A stretch of DNA of 64,000 bases from a virus. Position 1 is the first letter of the stretch; every line of letters begins with the position of its first letter. The stretch is taken from positions 1-64,000 of IMG/VR virus record IMGVR_UViG_3300037011_000606; one strand, 5' to 3'. A model generated the notes under the pieces. That model ran no database searches. It saw only the letters and a program-made list of their open reading frames with translations, and was not told the origin of the DNA. Position numbers and translations under genes: made by a program. Shown piece after piece: positions 55,026-63,037 of the stretch.

Positions 55026-56489
55026 TTAAAACGTTACGTATACTGGCACTTCTCTAACACCCTCAAGTGTATTCTCCGGCTTTAAATGCCAAACCAAATT
55101 AACAACTGCATCAGCTACATCCTTAGATCCAGTTTTAGGATGATCTATCTTCTGCCCTCTGATCAATTCCACGGACTTTAACTCTTCTAACAACTTCTCG
55201 TAGTTCACAAACTCTAACTTACCACTGTAAGCAGATTCCTTAAAGGATGTATACTCCTTAACAGTAACATGATTCTGTATTATCTCTACTCCCTTTTCTC
55301 TGATAGATTGCAACGTCTCTGGATAGTTCCATATATCAGTTACAAAGATATCCAACTCACATCTCGTTGTCAAGTCAAATATAAAATCGGCAACCTCTTT
55401 AGCATCAATCTCTTTAATCTCATCAACATTTTTGAAAGGCTTGAACTCATGTATTATATCCACTATCGGTATATCTTTGTTCGGATCCAAATGACCAACA
55501 GCAAGACCAAAACTATCATTCTTAACTGCGGGGTCACCAGCGGCAAAGTACTTTACCCCCGGCAACCCCCTCCAATCCGGATTAATTCTCCACCGACCAT
55601 CCGTTCCCTCATACGTTGGATTTTTAGCTCTTGAAATACAATTATCCAGCTTATACCCTTCCTTAAAGAACGTCTCAATAGCCGCGCTAGGTATAGCTCC
55701 CCAGTCCCTCCAAGCTGTTTCTGGATCCTTATCAAACTCATCTTCTAACATCTCAAACGTAATATTGGGATTCATCTCCCAAGTCGGCCAGCGCTTACAA
55801 TACCATCCAGGCTTGCCCTTGAACTGATTATATAACTCCATCGCATAGTCCTTTACATACATTGGCGAGGTGATAATAACCTTCCTACCATCCTTTCCAA
55901 ATGTCTTAACACTCCTGGACAGAGTATCATAGACCATCGCCGCCGAAGAATTGCCACCAGTATCCTTAAACCTAGACAACTCATCGAAACTAACGCAGAT
56001 GATAGTCTTCCCTGCTAGAGAGGCGCTATTACTATGCTCACTTCGAAGTATAACTTTGCCATCCCTCGTCGGGAAGATATACTCATTATAATGTTCTATG
56101 TACTTCTGCTCCTGGAACCAAGGGCTATTAGCTATTCTCGCTTTAACATGGGCGAAAACAGTATCCTTCGCCTGTCTATCAGACGTAGCTACATTAATAA
56201 TAAAGATTTCGGTCCCTGCAGGCAACCCATAGTACTTGCATGGAGTCCCTCTAGATATCATCTTAAAAGCCTCATAGCAGGTTATTATAGAGGCCGTAGT
56301 AGTTTTGCCACTCCTCATCCCACATATTAACACGGTGTTCTGAATTCCTGGTTTGTAAAACTCAGTCAATACTTCTATTTGCTTTGGCCAAAGCCATCCA
56401 ATTCCCAGGTGCTTCTTGACGAAATATAAAACGTCATCGTACGCCTTCATATCATCAATCATCCGCCCTGAGAGAGGATTATCCATCAT
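55026..56489 (-). CDS. terL: Large terminase subunit, 487 aa
   Basis: ATPase domain: Walker A VLICGMRSGKTTTAS (about 52-66) and Walker B TIICVSFDELSRF. RNase H-like nuclease domain: FAAGDPAVKNDSFGLAVGH (first Asp), IFVTDIWNYPET (second) and GSKDVADAVVNLV (third). It cuts concatemers and pumps DNA into the head. No small terminase gene was recognised nearby. Confidence 0.93.
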   Translation of the reverse strand: MMDNPLSGRMIDDMKAYDDVLYFVKKHLGIGWLWPKQIEVLTEFYKPGIQNTVLICGMRSGKTTTASIITCYEAFKMISRGTPCKYYGLPAGTEIFIINVATSDRQAKDTVFAHVKARIANSPWFQEQKYIEHYNEYIFPTRDGKVILRSEHSNSASLAGKTIICVSFDELSRFKDTGGNSSAAMVYDTLSRSVKTFGKDGRKVIITSPMYVKDYAMELYNQFKGKPGWYCKRWPTWEMNPNITFEMLEDEFDKDPETAWRDWGAIPSAAIETFFKEGYKLDNCISRAKNPTYEGTDGRWRINPDWRGLPGVKYFAAGDPAVKNDSFGLAVGHLDPNKDIPIVDIIHEFKPFKNVDEIKEIDAKEVADFIFDLTTRCELDIFVTDIWNYPETLQSIREKGVEIIQNHVTVKEYTSFKESAYSGKLEFVNYEKLLEELKSVELIRGQKIDHPKTGSKDVADAVVNLVWHLKPENTLEGVREVPVYVTF

Positions 56490-57769
56490 TACACCGTACC
56501 AGTATTCGCACTATCCTGTGAGCCAGCCCCAGTCTTATTTATAGTATTTGTCCCCGCGCCATGGGAAGTATTCCCTACTATATGGTTCTTCGAACCAGAT
56601 TCATCGACAGCATACTTATGTACAGTTGCTCCAGAGGCTGTTACATGGTTACCAGTCGCTGAACAATATGTACAAGTATTCATATTTATACCACTATATG
56701 TATTGCTAGCATCTTGGCTGCAATCCACTATAGAATTACCACTAATCAATACCTCATTCGACGTTGCCAAGTTTATACCATGCGCCCCTACCTTCTCGAT
56801 ATGATTACCTGTGATAACACCATTCCCTGTAGATGCATTAATCCCCAGATTATCCGCATTGTATATCTCATTACCAGAGACCACAAACCTTTCCACTACA
56901 GATATGCCATTATAACAAGTATTAATCACATTTCCCTTTACAACAGTATCAAACCACTTGGCCCATATAGCAGACAACACCCCAGTGTGATTATTTATAC
57001 CATTCCCAGATATCACACAATTAGATGGAGAATTAGTCGTCCATATTACAGCAATAGCTACGCTGGTAGAAGCAGACATATCTATCTGATTACCATTCAC
57101 AAACGCATATCCACACGAAGTATTCCTACAATCTATAACCACTCCGGAATACCCCTGACCGTTCATCTCATTATCAGTAATATGCACATTCACTATATCA
57201 TTAGTGGAATAGTACAAGTACACACAGTGCTGATTCGCGTTATAGAAGTAATTATCCTCTATCCACACATTCTTCGAGTCATAGTCACCGTTACCAATAG
57301 CATTCAGATATGCATCATAGAAGTAACAGTTGCTAATAACTAAATCATTAGCACTAACTATCTTTAGATCCTCAGTTCCACCAGTCTGATTAGCTTTGTT
57401 TCCATCGAAGGATATACCTCTAATTACTATATGATTCCGTTGAGTAGCCACTTCTCCTATATCCAATACACTATCATCAAGGCCATTCGCTTTCTTTACA
57501 ATGGCTCCTTTCTCTCCGACCAACGCGATATTATGTCCTTGAATAGTCCAACTAGCAGCTACGGTATAAGTACCTGCCATAAGGAAGACAGTTCCTCCAC
57601 CATCAGCCTCGCACTGATCTATTGCAGCTTGTACCGTAGTAAAATCACCATAAAGACCAGCCGGATCCACATGGTAAACCCTACCCCTAATTCCTTGTTC
57701 CATCCGGTTCATATCTTCATCGGTTATTATTTCGGCTGCCCATGTCTTAAACGAATAATTCGCTACCAT
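56489..57769 (-). CDS. Right-handed beta-helix tail spike (pectate-lyase-like), 426 aa
   Basis: The N-terminal part has GDFTTVQAAIDQCEADGGGT and VFLMAGTYTV, the standard entry to a beta-helix spike. From about 110 to 400 the sequence repeats short Asn-rich coils (ISGNGINNHTG, VISNCYFYDAYLNAIGNGDY, VLISGNSIVDCSQ). The C-terminus is short. It probably binds or degrades surface polysaccharide. It overlaps the terminase start by one base. Confidence 0.8.
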   Translation of the reverse strand: MVANYSFKTWAAEIITDEDMNRMEQGIRGRVYHVDPAGLYGDFTTVQAAIDQCEADGGGTVFLMAGTYTVAASWTIQGHNIALVGEKGAIVKKANGLDDSVLDIGEVATQRNHIVIRGISFDGNKANQTGGTEDLKIVSANDLVISNCYFYDAYLNAIGNGDYDSKNVWIEDNYFYNANQHCVYLYYSTNDIVNVHITDNEMNGQGYSGVVIDCRNTSCGYAFVNGNQIDMSASTSVAIAVIWTTNSPSNCVISGNGINNHTGVLSAIWAKWFDTVVKGNVINTCYNGISVVERFVVSGNEIYNADNLGINASTGNGVITGNHIEKVGAHGINLATSNEVLISGNSIVDCSQDASNTYSGINMNTCTYCSATGNHVTASGATVHKYAVDESGSKNHIVGNTSHGAGTNTINKTGAGSQDSANTGTV

Positions 57770-58222
57770 TTACACCACCTCGAAATCGAAATCCCATATT
57801 ATATGAAGCGCATCTGGCGCTCCTTTAACTATTGGCCCTATTACTACCCTCGCGGCGCACTTCCTCGCCCCCTTCACAGCGTTTTTATCTGCTATTACAG
57901 ACTCCTTGATCGTCCCGGTACCTACTCCTGCACCAAATTCAAAATAGCAACGGCATCTATGACCTACTCTTGCATTAGTACAAGATCCTCTAGCCATCTC
58001 CGCACCTTGTAGATCTGTTTGAGAGATATCAACTGCTGTATCGCTATCCCCAATAGATATGCATTTCAGATTGGTCGGAACGCCTATCCCACCCAATCTA
58101 TCTATTATAATCTCATACCCATCTTCCAAGAGTAAATTGTGACGTTCCCCACTATCAATTACCTTACCATCTCGACGCAGTTCCCAAATTACATTAGCCT
58201 TAACACCAATCTTCATTTCCAT
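57770..58222 (-). CDS. Fibre-associated beta-sandwich protein, 150 aa
   Basis: WELRRDGKVIDSGERHNLLLEDGYEIII and ISIGDSDTAVDISQTDL resemble small phage fibre-linked domains with a GxGxT/A turn. It lies between the gpI-like protein and the beta-helix spike and may attach the spike to the baseplate (inference). It overlaps the gpI-like gene by ten bases. Confidence 0.55.
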   Translation of the reverse strand: MEMKIGVKANVIWELRRDGKVIDSGERHNLLLEDGYEIIIDRLGGIGVPTNLKCISIGDSDTAVDISQTDLQGAEMARGSCTNARVGHRCRCYFEFGAGVGTGTIKESVIADKNAVKGARKCAARVVIGPIVKGAPDALHIIWDFDFEVV

Positions 58223-58938
58223 GTTTGCGCCCCCGTTGTTACATTCAGCGACTCCGTTTTAGTTATTCCAGTAACATGAAAGTTACCACCTATACAATCT
58301 ACAGTGATATCATTCTCTAACTGGTTAGAAAACCCATCAAACATAACTCCAGCTGCCTTCTTTTCATTTACTGTAGTGACAGCCAAATCCCACCTCTCAT
58401 CGGATATTAATGTAGCATCATGATTAATCACACACGCATTGAAATGACCATAAGCTGCATCTCTAAGATAACCATCATTTATCTGGAGCTCTGCTTCCAC
58501 AATCCCCAATATTGATGCGAGAGCTTGCCTCAACGCGGGAATAGTTCCTCCACCATAGAGTGTTGGTACTATATTCTTAATTCGTAATCTAAATGAGGTG
58601 TCCGTCTCATCAGTCATCCTATAGCAACCTACCAAACTGCCTATATTTTCTAACCCAACCCCTTCAGCATCATCCACCCAATGCTGCTCCTCTATAACCC
58701 CTATCATACTTTGAATTAGGCACAATTGCTCCGCCTCAATCCCCACCACCTTATAAATATTACCATCGCTATCTAGATAATACAACCAAGGAAACCTATC
58801 AAGTATCCTCTCTCTAATAGAGCAGGGTGAAAATAGAGAATTAACCCTTAGTATTGGGAGTTGGTGACCTATTCCTATCACACTATGAAACTTCGAGAGA
58901 TGTACTCCATCTCCACTGATCAGCTTATACGGTATCAA
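58213..58938 (-). CDS. Baseplate gpI/wedge-like protein, 241 aa
   Basis: The pattern WLYYLDSDGNIYKVVGIEAE, then IEEQHWVDDAEGVGLENIGS, DETDTSFRLRIKNIVPTLYG and GGTIPALRQALASILG is that of tail protein I/gp53-like wedge proteins that connect baseplate and fibres. It is separated from the J and gp25 genes by most of the late region, an unusual split of baseplate wedge genes. Confidence 0.7.
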   Translation of the reverse strand: MIPYKLISGDGVHLSKFHSVIGIGHQLPILRVNSLFSPCSIRERILDRFPWLYYLDSDGNIYKVVGIEAEQLCLIQSMIGVIEEQHWVDDAEGVGLENIGSLVGCYRMTDETDTSFRLRIKNIVPTLYGGGTIPALRQALASILGIVEAELQINDGYLRDAAYGHFNACVINHDATLISDERWDLAVTTVNEKKAAGVMFDGFSNQLENDITVDCIGGNFHVTGITKTESLNVTTGAQTWK

Positions 58939-58958
58939 GTCACCAACTCCTGTTTGAT

Positions 58959-59273
58959 CTACTTCGGCTTCTCCCCTTCTTTCTTATCTACTTCCTCTGG
59001 CGTCTTTGTATCCAAAGGCTTAACATCTTCATCATCTTTCTCTTCTACTTTCTCTTCCTTCGGCGGGATCGCCTTCTCTATATACAGATATAGCACCCCA
59101 CATACTATGCCCACGATCAGCATACCCAAGCCCTCTGCCCAAGCCACCATATCTGCCGACCCGATATTATCTTTCAACACGCTCACACCCAAAGGTATCA
59201 TCACAACTGCTATCATCAGCAGAAGTGCTTCTACCTTCTTAATTCCTTCATCATCCCTAAACTGTACTTTCAT
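58959..59273 (-). CDS. Two-helix membrane protein, holin-like, 104 aa
   Basis: GAGGTG precedes ATG 59273, just after the stop of the XhlA-like gene. Membrane helices lie at about residues 13-34 (VEALLLMIAVVMIPLGVSVL) and 42-64 (WAEGLGMLIVGIVCGVLYLY). The last 40 residues are a Glu/Lys/Asp tail. The size, topology and partner gene suggest a holin-type lysis protein, though archaeal lysis systems are poorly known. Confidence 0.5.
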   Translation of the reverse strand: MKVQFRDDEGIKKVEALLLMIAVVMIPLGVSVLKDNIGSADMVAWAEGLGMLIVGIVCGVLYLYIEKAIPPKEEKVEEKDDEDVKPLDTKTPEEVDKKEGEKPK

Positions 59274-59278
59274 ATCTT

Positions 59279-59548
59279 TCACCTCACAAACAACGCTATC
59301 AACGCACTTATCGCAGTTATAATCAATCCCCATATAGCTATCTTGGTATTCACACTATCCTTACTGTCATCTTTCTGCTTTTCGTAATTCTCTATCCAAT
59401 TTTGCACTTTAGATGTTGCCATTTCCGCAGCATTCAATCTCTTGAATATCTCACTAGAGTCAGTTGAGAACTTCTCCACATTCTCTCTTATTACGGACAG
59501 GCACCCTTTGATCTCCCCAATTTCCCTGTCAATACTTTCCTTTGCCAC
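59279..59548 (-). CDS. XhlA-like coiled-coil membrane protein, 89 aa
   Basis: GTG start behind GAGGAGG. A coiled coil at residues 5-60 (IGEIKGCLSVIRENVEKFST) precedes one C-terminal membrane helix (AIWGLIITAISALIALFV). This is the layout of PBSX XhlA hemolysin-like proteins that work with holins. It lies directly before the two-helix membrane protein. Confidence 0.6.
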   Translation of the reverse strand: MAKESIDREIGEIKGCLSVIRENVEKFSTDSSEIFKRLNAAEMATSKVQNWIENYEKQKDDSKDSVNTKIAIWGLIITAISALIALFVR

Positions 59549-59658
59549 TTTTCAACCTCCTCAGTGTCAACATCAGCTATCCCACCATTATGATTAGCAT
59601 ACTCTATCTTCTTAATATTCCTTTCAATTATATCCAAGCAATCTGTGATTAAGCACAT
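59491..59658 (-). CDS. Small hypothetical protein, 55 aa
   Basis: GGAGGACG precedes ATG 59658. The product starts CLITDCLDIIERNIKKIEYA and overlaps the XhlA-like gene by 58 bases in another frame. It fills the gap before the BppU-like gene. Function unknown. Confidence 0.5.
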   Translation of the reverse strand: MCLITDCLDIIERNIKKIEYANHNGGIADVDTEEVEKWQRKVLTGKLGRSKGACP

Positions 59659-59667
59659 CGTCCTCCC

Positions 59668-59979
59668 TCACAGGATATTCTCCCAAACTCTAAATGAGCC
59701 AATCTCCGTCTTCCAAGATCCTCCAGTAATGGCTATCTTCGCTTGAATCTTCCACATGCCCTCTATATCAAGATCACCTGCGGCAGAAGTTGTCCAATAG
59801 ATCTTCCCATCCGTACCATCAGTCTCGAAGGAAGCGGTCTTAGTCAGCGTAGTACCATCCGGCTTCTCAAAGTATATCTCCTTAACCGTCGCGGATGATA
59901 TATCAACAACAACACCGTCATTCTTAACGGTGATAAGGAACTTAGTTCCAACATCCCCGATATGTATCTCTTCTGTCAT
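59668..59979 (-). CDS. BppU N-terminal-like / Ig-like baseplate protein, 103 aa
   Basis: IGDVGTKFLITVKNDGVVVD, ATVKEIYFEKPDGT, GKIYWTTSAAGDLDIEGMWK and IAITGGSWKTEIGSFRVWE follow the beta-sandwich of phage BppU N-terminal (DUF2479-type) domains. It probably anchors receptor-binding proteins. It overlaps the 833-aa fibre gene by four bases. Confidence 0.65.
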   Translation of the reverse strand: MTEEIHIGDVGTKFLITVKNDGVVVDISSATVKEIYFEKPDGTTLTKTASFETDGTDGKIYWTTSAAGDLDIEGMWKIQAKIAITGGSWKTEIGSFRVWENIL

Positions 59980-62477
59980 AGTTCAAATTCCTCCGTATCT
60001 TCCTCTTCAATATTAAGCGCAAATTCTACTTTGTGCGGAATTAAGGTTACTGTACCTTGCAATACGTAGAATGGTATATCAGTTCCAGCAGGCGTTGTAT
60101 CGTACCAAACACCGTTATATTTATAGAGAGAACTTCCTAACAAATATCCATTTCCACCATATGCTATCCTTCCAGCCCCCACAGGATCATCAGTCCCCAT
60201 TATGACTATATACATATTACCAGGAACTAATGCTGGACATCCTGTTAAATTGAATATTGCCCAGTTACCATTATCCGAAAGTCCAGCCTTTCCGAAGGTT
60301 TCCTTGAATATAGGCGGTTCAACGGGCGCGCCGCCACTTGTTTCATATATCTCTATAAACTCAGATACAGGATCAATATACCCAACTCTCTTTTTCACAT
60401 ACATTTTAACCCTAGCAACTGGGTCAGCAGTCACCGCTATAAATCTCTGCCCCCATTTTAAATTAGATGCAAACCAACTCCAAGAACAACCAGTTATCGT
60501 TAGATATGATATAACAGTTCCTGAAGTTTGTAGTTCACCCATTGCTACATCCAACTCTATAGAAGCATCCTTACAGATAACTCCATTATTTCTTATCATC
60601 TTCGAATTAGCATCAGCTTGCCATATATGTATCTTCTTTAAACATTCACTATACCCCGACCATGTAAGACCTTGATTAGTTGATCTAGTTTCTGTACCAT
60701 GATGATAATAACATGGCTGTACATTATGATGCCAATAATTATAGTTACTCTGACTAGGAGCAACGGATGTAACTACAAAGCCATATCTTACATCAGGCAT
60801 TAGCCAACCCTTTGTAGTGAATTCGAAAGTTCTCCATTTATCAGACCATCCACCACTACCATATGGTATATCATCCTTTGTGAGTTCCCTTCTAGCTATA
60901 ACAACATTCAAATCGGGAGTATCGTCTGGTTTCAACGGGCATATCATAACTACGAGAGGCGTGACTGGAGGTCTACTATCACTTGTAACAGCCACATTTG
61001 TTTCAAACCACTGTGCTTCAAATATATGTTCTACTTCAAATCGTTGACACCACCAGCTGTTTAACCATATAGCAGAGCCCCCACCCATACCTGTAGTTCT
61101 ATACCAATACTCTCCTCTTACACCTTCTGCTATCTCTCCTAACTCCAAGTCAATCTCCCTTAGAGAGTCGACATCTAACCCAATCTCATGGATATCTGGC
61201 GCAACACTCTCGTCTATTAACTCCAGCTCAAATTCCTTTGTAACTCCTATCTCAGAGACCAGCCACTCCTCGAAAAGAGCATCCCAAGTATACAAAAACT
61301 TCCAACTCCCACCAGTATACTCACAAGCTCTCCCTCCAAGATATGGACCGGTGGCATTCATCTTCCAACTACGGTTGCCACTAACTTGTACCTCACTTAC
61401 AAACGCATACATTGTTCCAGCTTGTAATACAGCAACCTCACCATTGAAATTGACATAATGATCAGGAGCTTCCCAACCCCTAGTATAATTAGTATACACC
61501 CAGGAAGATATACGAGTGTTTGGTAGCCCACCCACCGTATTATATATAGCCCATCTTATATAATTAGGCGCGCTGTAATTCCACGCACCACCCATATTCA
61601 TTCTCCATAACCCACCTGTAATCGATGGAGTAAAGGTTTGTGCGAGCATAAGCCCAGTACTCGAAATCGAAGGTGGAGGATGAATCATTTGTTGCTGATC
61701 TATGCCTCCAACAGCTACCATATGAACATTGTCCAAATCCAAATTAACCAGCTGAGTCTTCTCCCTATCAAGTATAAATCTCTCAACACCCTGCAATATA
61801 TTAGACTCGACAATAAATCCGAAAGGTAAGTCATATTGAGTAATCTTCCTCCAAACAGGTGGTGACCTATTCGAATACACAAACTCTCCGCCAGGATAGC
61901 TCGCAGGATACAAATGGTTTAAGCTTATCTTCCACTTACTAGCGATCTCATCGGACCTATACATAAACCCATACTTTACCCCAACTGTCAACACCAAGGG
62001 GCTAGCGAAGTCATAAATCTCCCAAGTATCCACTGTTGATGGTGCATCAGCCGGGTCAATTAATATTTGAGCTAAGGTCGCGCCAGTTGGCCAGCCCAAT
62101 CCATCTAGCTCCTTTATCTCTATAATAAAGGGCAATGTTGGCGGATTTGCAACATTCTTATATATAGGAACATTCACCCCAGTTATGATAACCGGATCAG
62201 TGAGAGTAAACTGCTGACACCAAAGGTATATACCCCCACAATCCATTCCATAACCTATACCCGGAGGATAGTATCCAACTCTAACATCCCTCTTCTCCAA
62301 ATCAGCTTCCAACTCAAAATCTACTACATTCTCGAAGCTCGACTCCAGTTCAAATGGAGCTAGGTTCTCAGTCTCCAACTCAATATTCACTATCTCATGA
62401 GTTACATCTCCATCAGTATACCCATAACCCAATGTTACCAGGGCGCCTTCCCCAAAGCCATGTGTAACTATCGTCAT
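59976..62477 (-). CDS. Multi-module tail fibre protein, 833 aa
   Basis: Four similar beta-sandwich modules of about 160-190 residues (roughly 70-225, 245-420, 445-625, 645-810) each carry an AQTF/CQQF/CQRF-like strand, a W-rich region, a VKYGFMY/MYAFVS/VRYGFVV-type strand and a Trp/Asn end. Short linkers with alternating Glu/Leu separate them (NIELETENLAPFELES, SIELDVAMGELQ, FALNIEEED). The modules resemble carbohydrate-binding jelly rolls. It is likely a long adhesive fibre. Confidence 0.7.
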   Translation of the reverse strand: MTIVTHGFGEGALVTLGYGYTDGDVTHEIVNIELETENLAPFELESSFENVVDFELEADLEKRDVRVGYYPPGIGYGMDCGGIYLWCQQFTLTDPVIITGVNVPIYKNVANPPTLPFIIEIKELDGLGWPTGATLAQILIDPADAPSTVDTWEIYDFASPLVLTVGVKYGFMYRSDEIASKWKISLNHLYPASYPGGEFVYSNRSPPVWRKITQYDLPFGFIVESNILQGVERFILDREKTQLVNLDLDNVHMVAVGGIDQQQMIHPPPSISSTGLMLAQTFTPSITGGLWRMNMGGAWNYSAPNYIRWAIYNTVGGLPNTRISSWVYTNYTRGWEAPDHYVNFNGEVAVLQAGTMYAFVSEVQVSGNRSWKMNATGPYLGGRACEYTGGSWKFLYTWDALFEEWLVSEIGVTKEFELELIDESVAPDIHEIGLDVDSLREIDLELGEIAEGVRGEYWYRTTGMGGGSAIWLNSWWCQRFEVEHIFEAQWFETNVAVTSDSRPPVTPLVVMICPLKPDDTPDLNVVIARRELTKDDIPYGSGGWSDKWRTFEFTTKGWLMPDVRYGFVVTSVAPSQSNYNYWHHNVQPCYYHHGTETRSTNQGLTWSGYSECLKKIHIWQADANSKMIRNNGVICKDASIELDVAMGELQTSGTVISYLTITGCSWSWFASNLKWGQRFIAVTADPVARVKMYVKKRVGYIDPVSEFIEIYETSGGAPVEPPIFKETFGKAGLSDNGNWAIFNLTGCPALVPGNMYIVIMGTDDPVGAGRIAYGGNGYLLGSSLYKYNGVWYDTTPAGTDIPFYVLQGTVTLIPHKVEFALNIEEEDTEEFEL

Positions 62478-63028
62478 ACCACTCTATTCCTTTGAGCTAT
62501 TGCCCCTGCAGATAACACCACAGGATTATCGAACTTATCCATAATAACCATATTATACAACACTGCATCCCCAGCATCATTCCAAATCTGATAGCGACTG
62601 TTTAACTCATCCCAGGTCATTTTATTAGTCAAGAACCTTTTCATAAAGGTTAAGTCATCAGCACTTACGCCTATCATTGTCGCCGAAGACGATTGCGATA
62701 TCACTGTATTTGTATAAGCGGCCGGATATATCGGATCATAAGTTGCTACCAGATTCCCACCTCTAACATAACAATTCGTCCAGGTAGGTCCAGCTCTATC
62801 TGCAAATTTCAACTTCCAGCCATACCTAAACTCTAACGTTATCCCTACGTAAGATCCCGCGCCCAACCCTTGCTTACCACTGGGCAGGATAAAATCCTCA
62901 ATATCCAAGTTATCTTGTTCATCCTGCCAATCTCTAACAGCATCCACAATCTGCTGTATAGTAACCTCCTCGGTAGGTAAATCTACCACAAGCCACTTAT
63001 TAACTTCATCAAATGTGAAGGTTACCAT
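62474..63028 (-). CDS. Virion fibre-region protein, 184 aa
   Basis: N-terminal helix with TIQQIVDAVRDWQDEQDNLD, a beta domain with GSYVGITLEFRYGWKLKFAD and a C-terminal segment ending in MDKFDNPVVLSAGAIAQRNR. The last part is a pattern seen in several phage virion proteins. It is coupled to the 833-aa fibre (ATGA overlap). Confidence 0.55.
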   Translation of the reverse strand: MVTFTFDEVNKWLVVDLPTEEVTIQQIVDAVRDWQDEQDNLDIEDFILPSGKQGLGAGSYVGITLEFRYGWKLKFADRAGPTWTNCYVRGGNLVATYDPIYPAAYTNTVISQSSSATMIGVSADDLTFMKRFLTNKMTWDELNSRYQIWNDAGDAVLYNMVIMDKFDNPVVLSAGAIAQRNRVV

Positions 63029-63037
63029 ACATCCACC

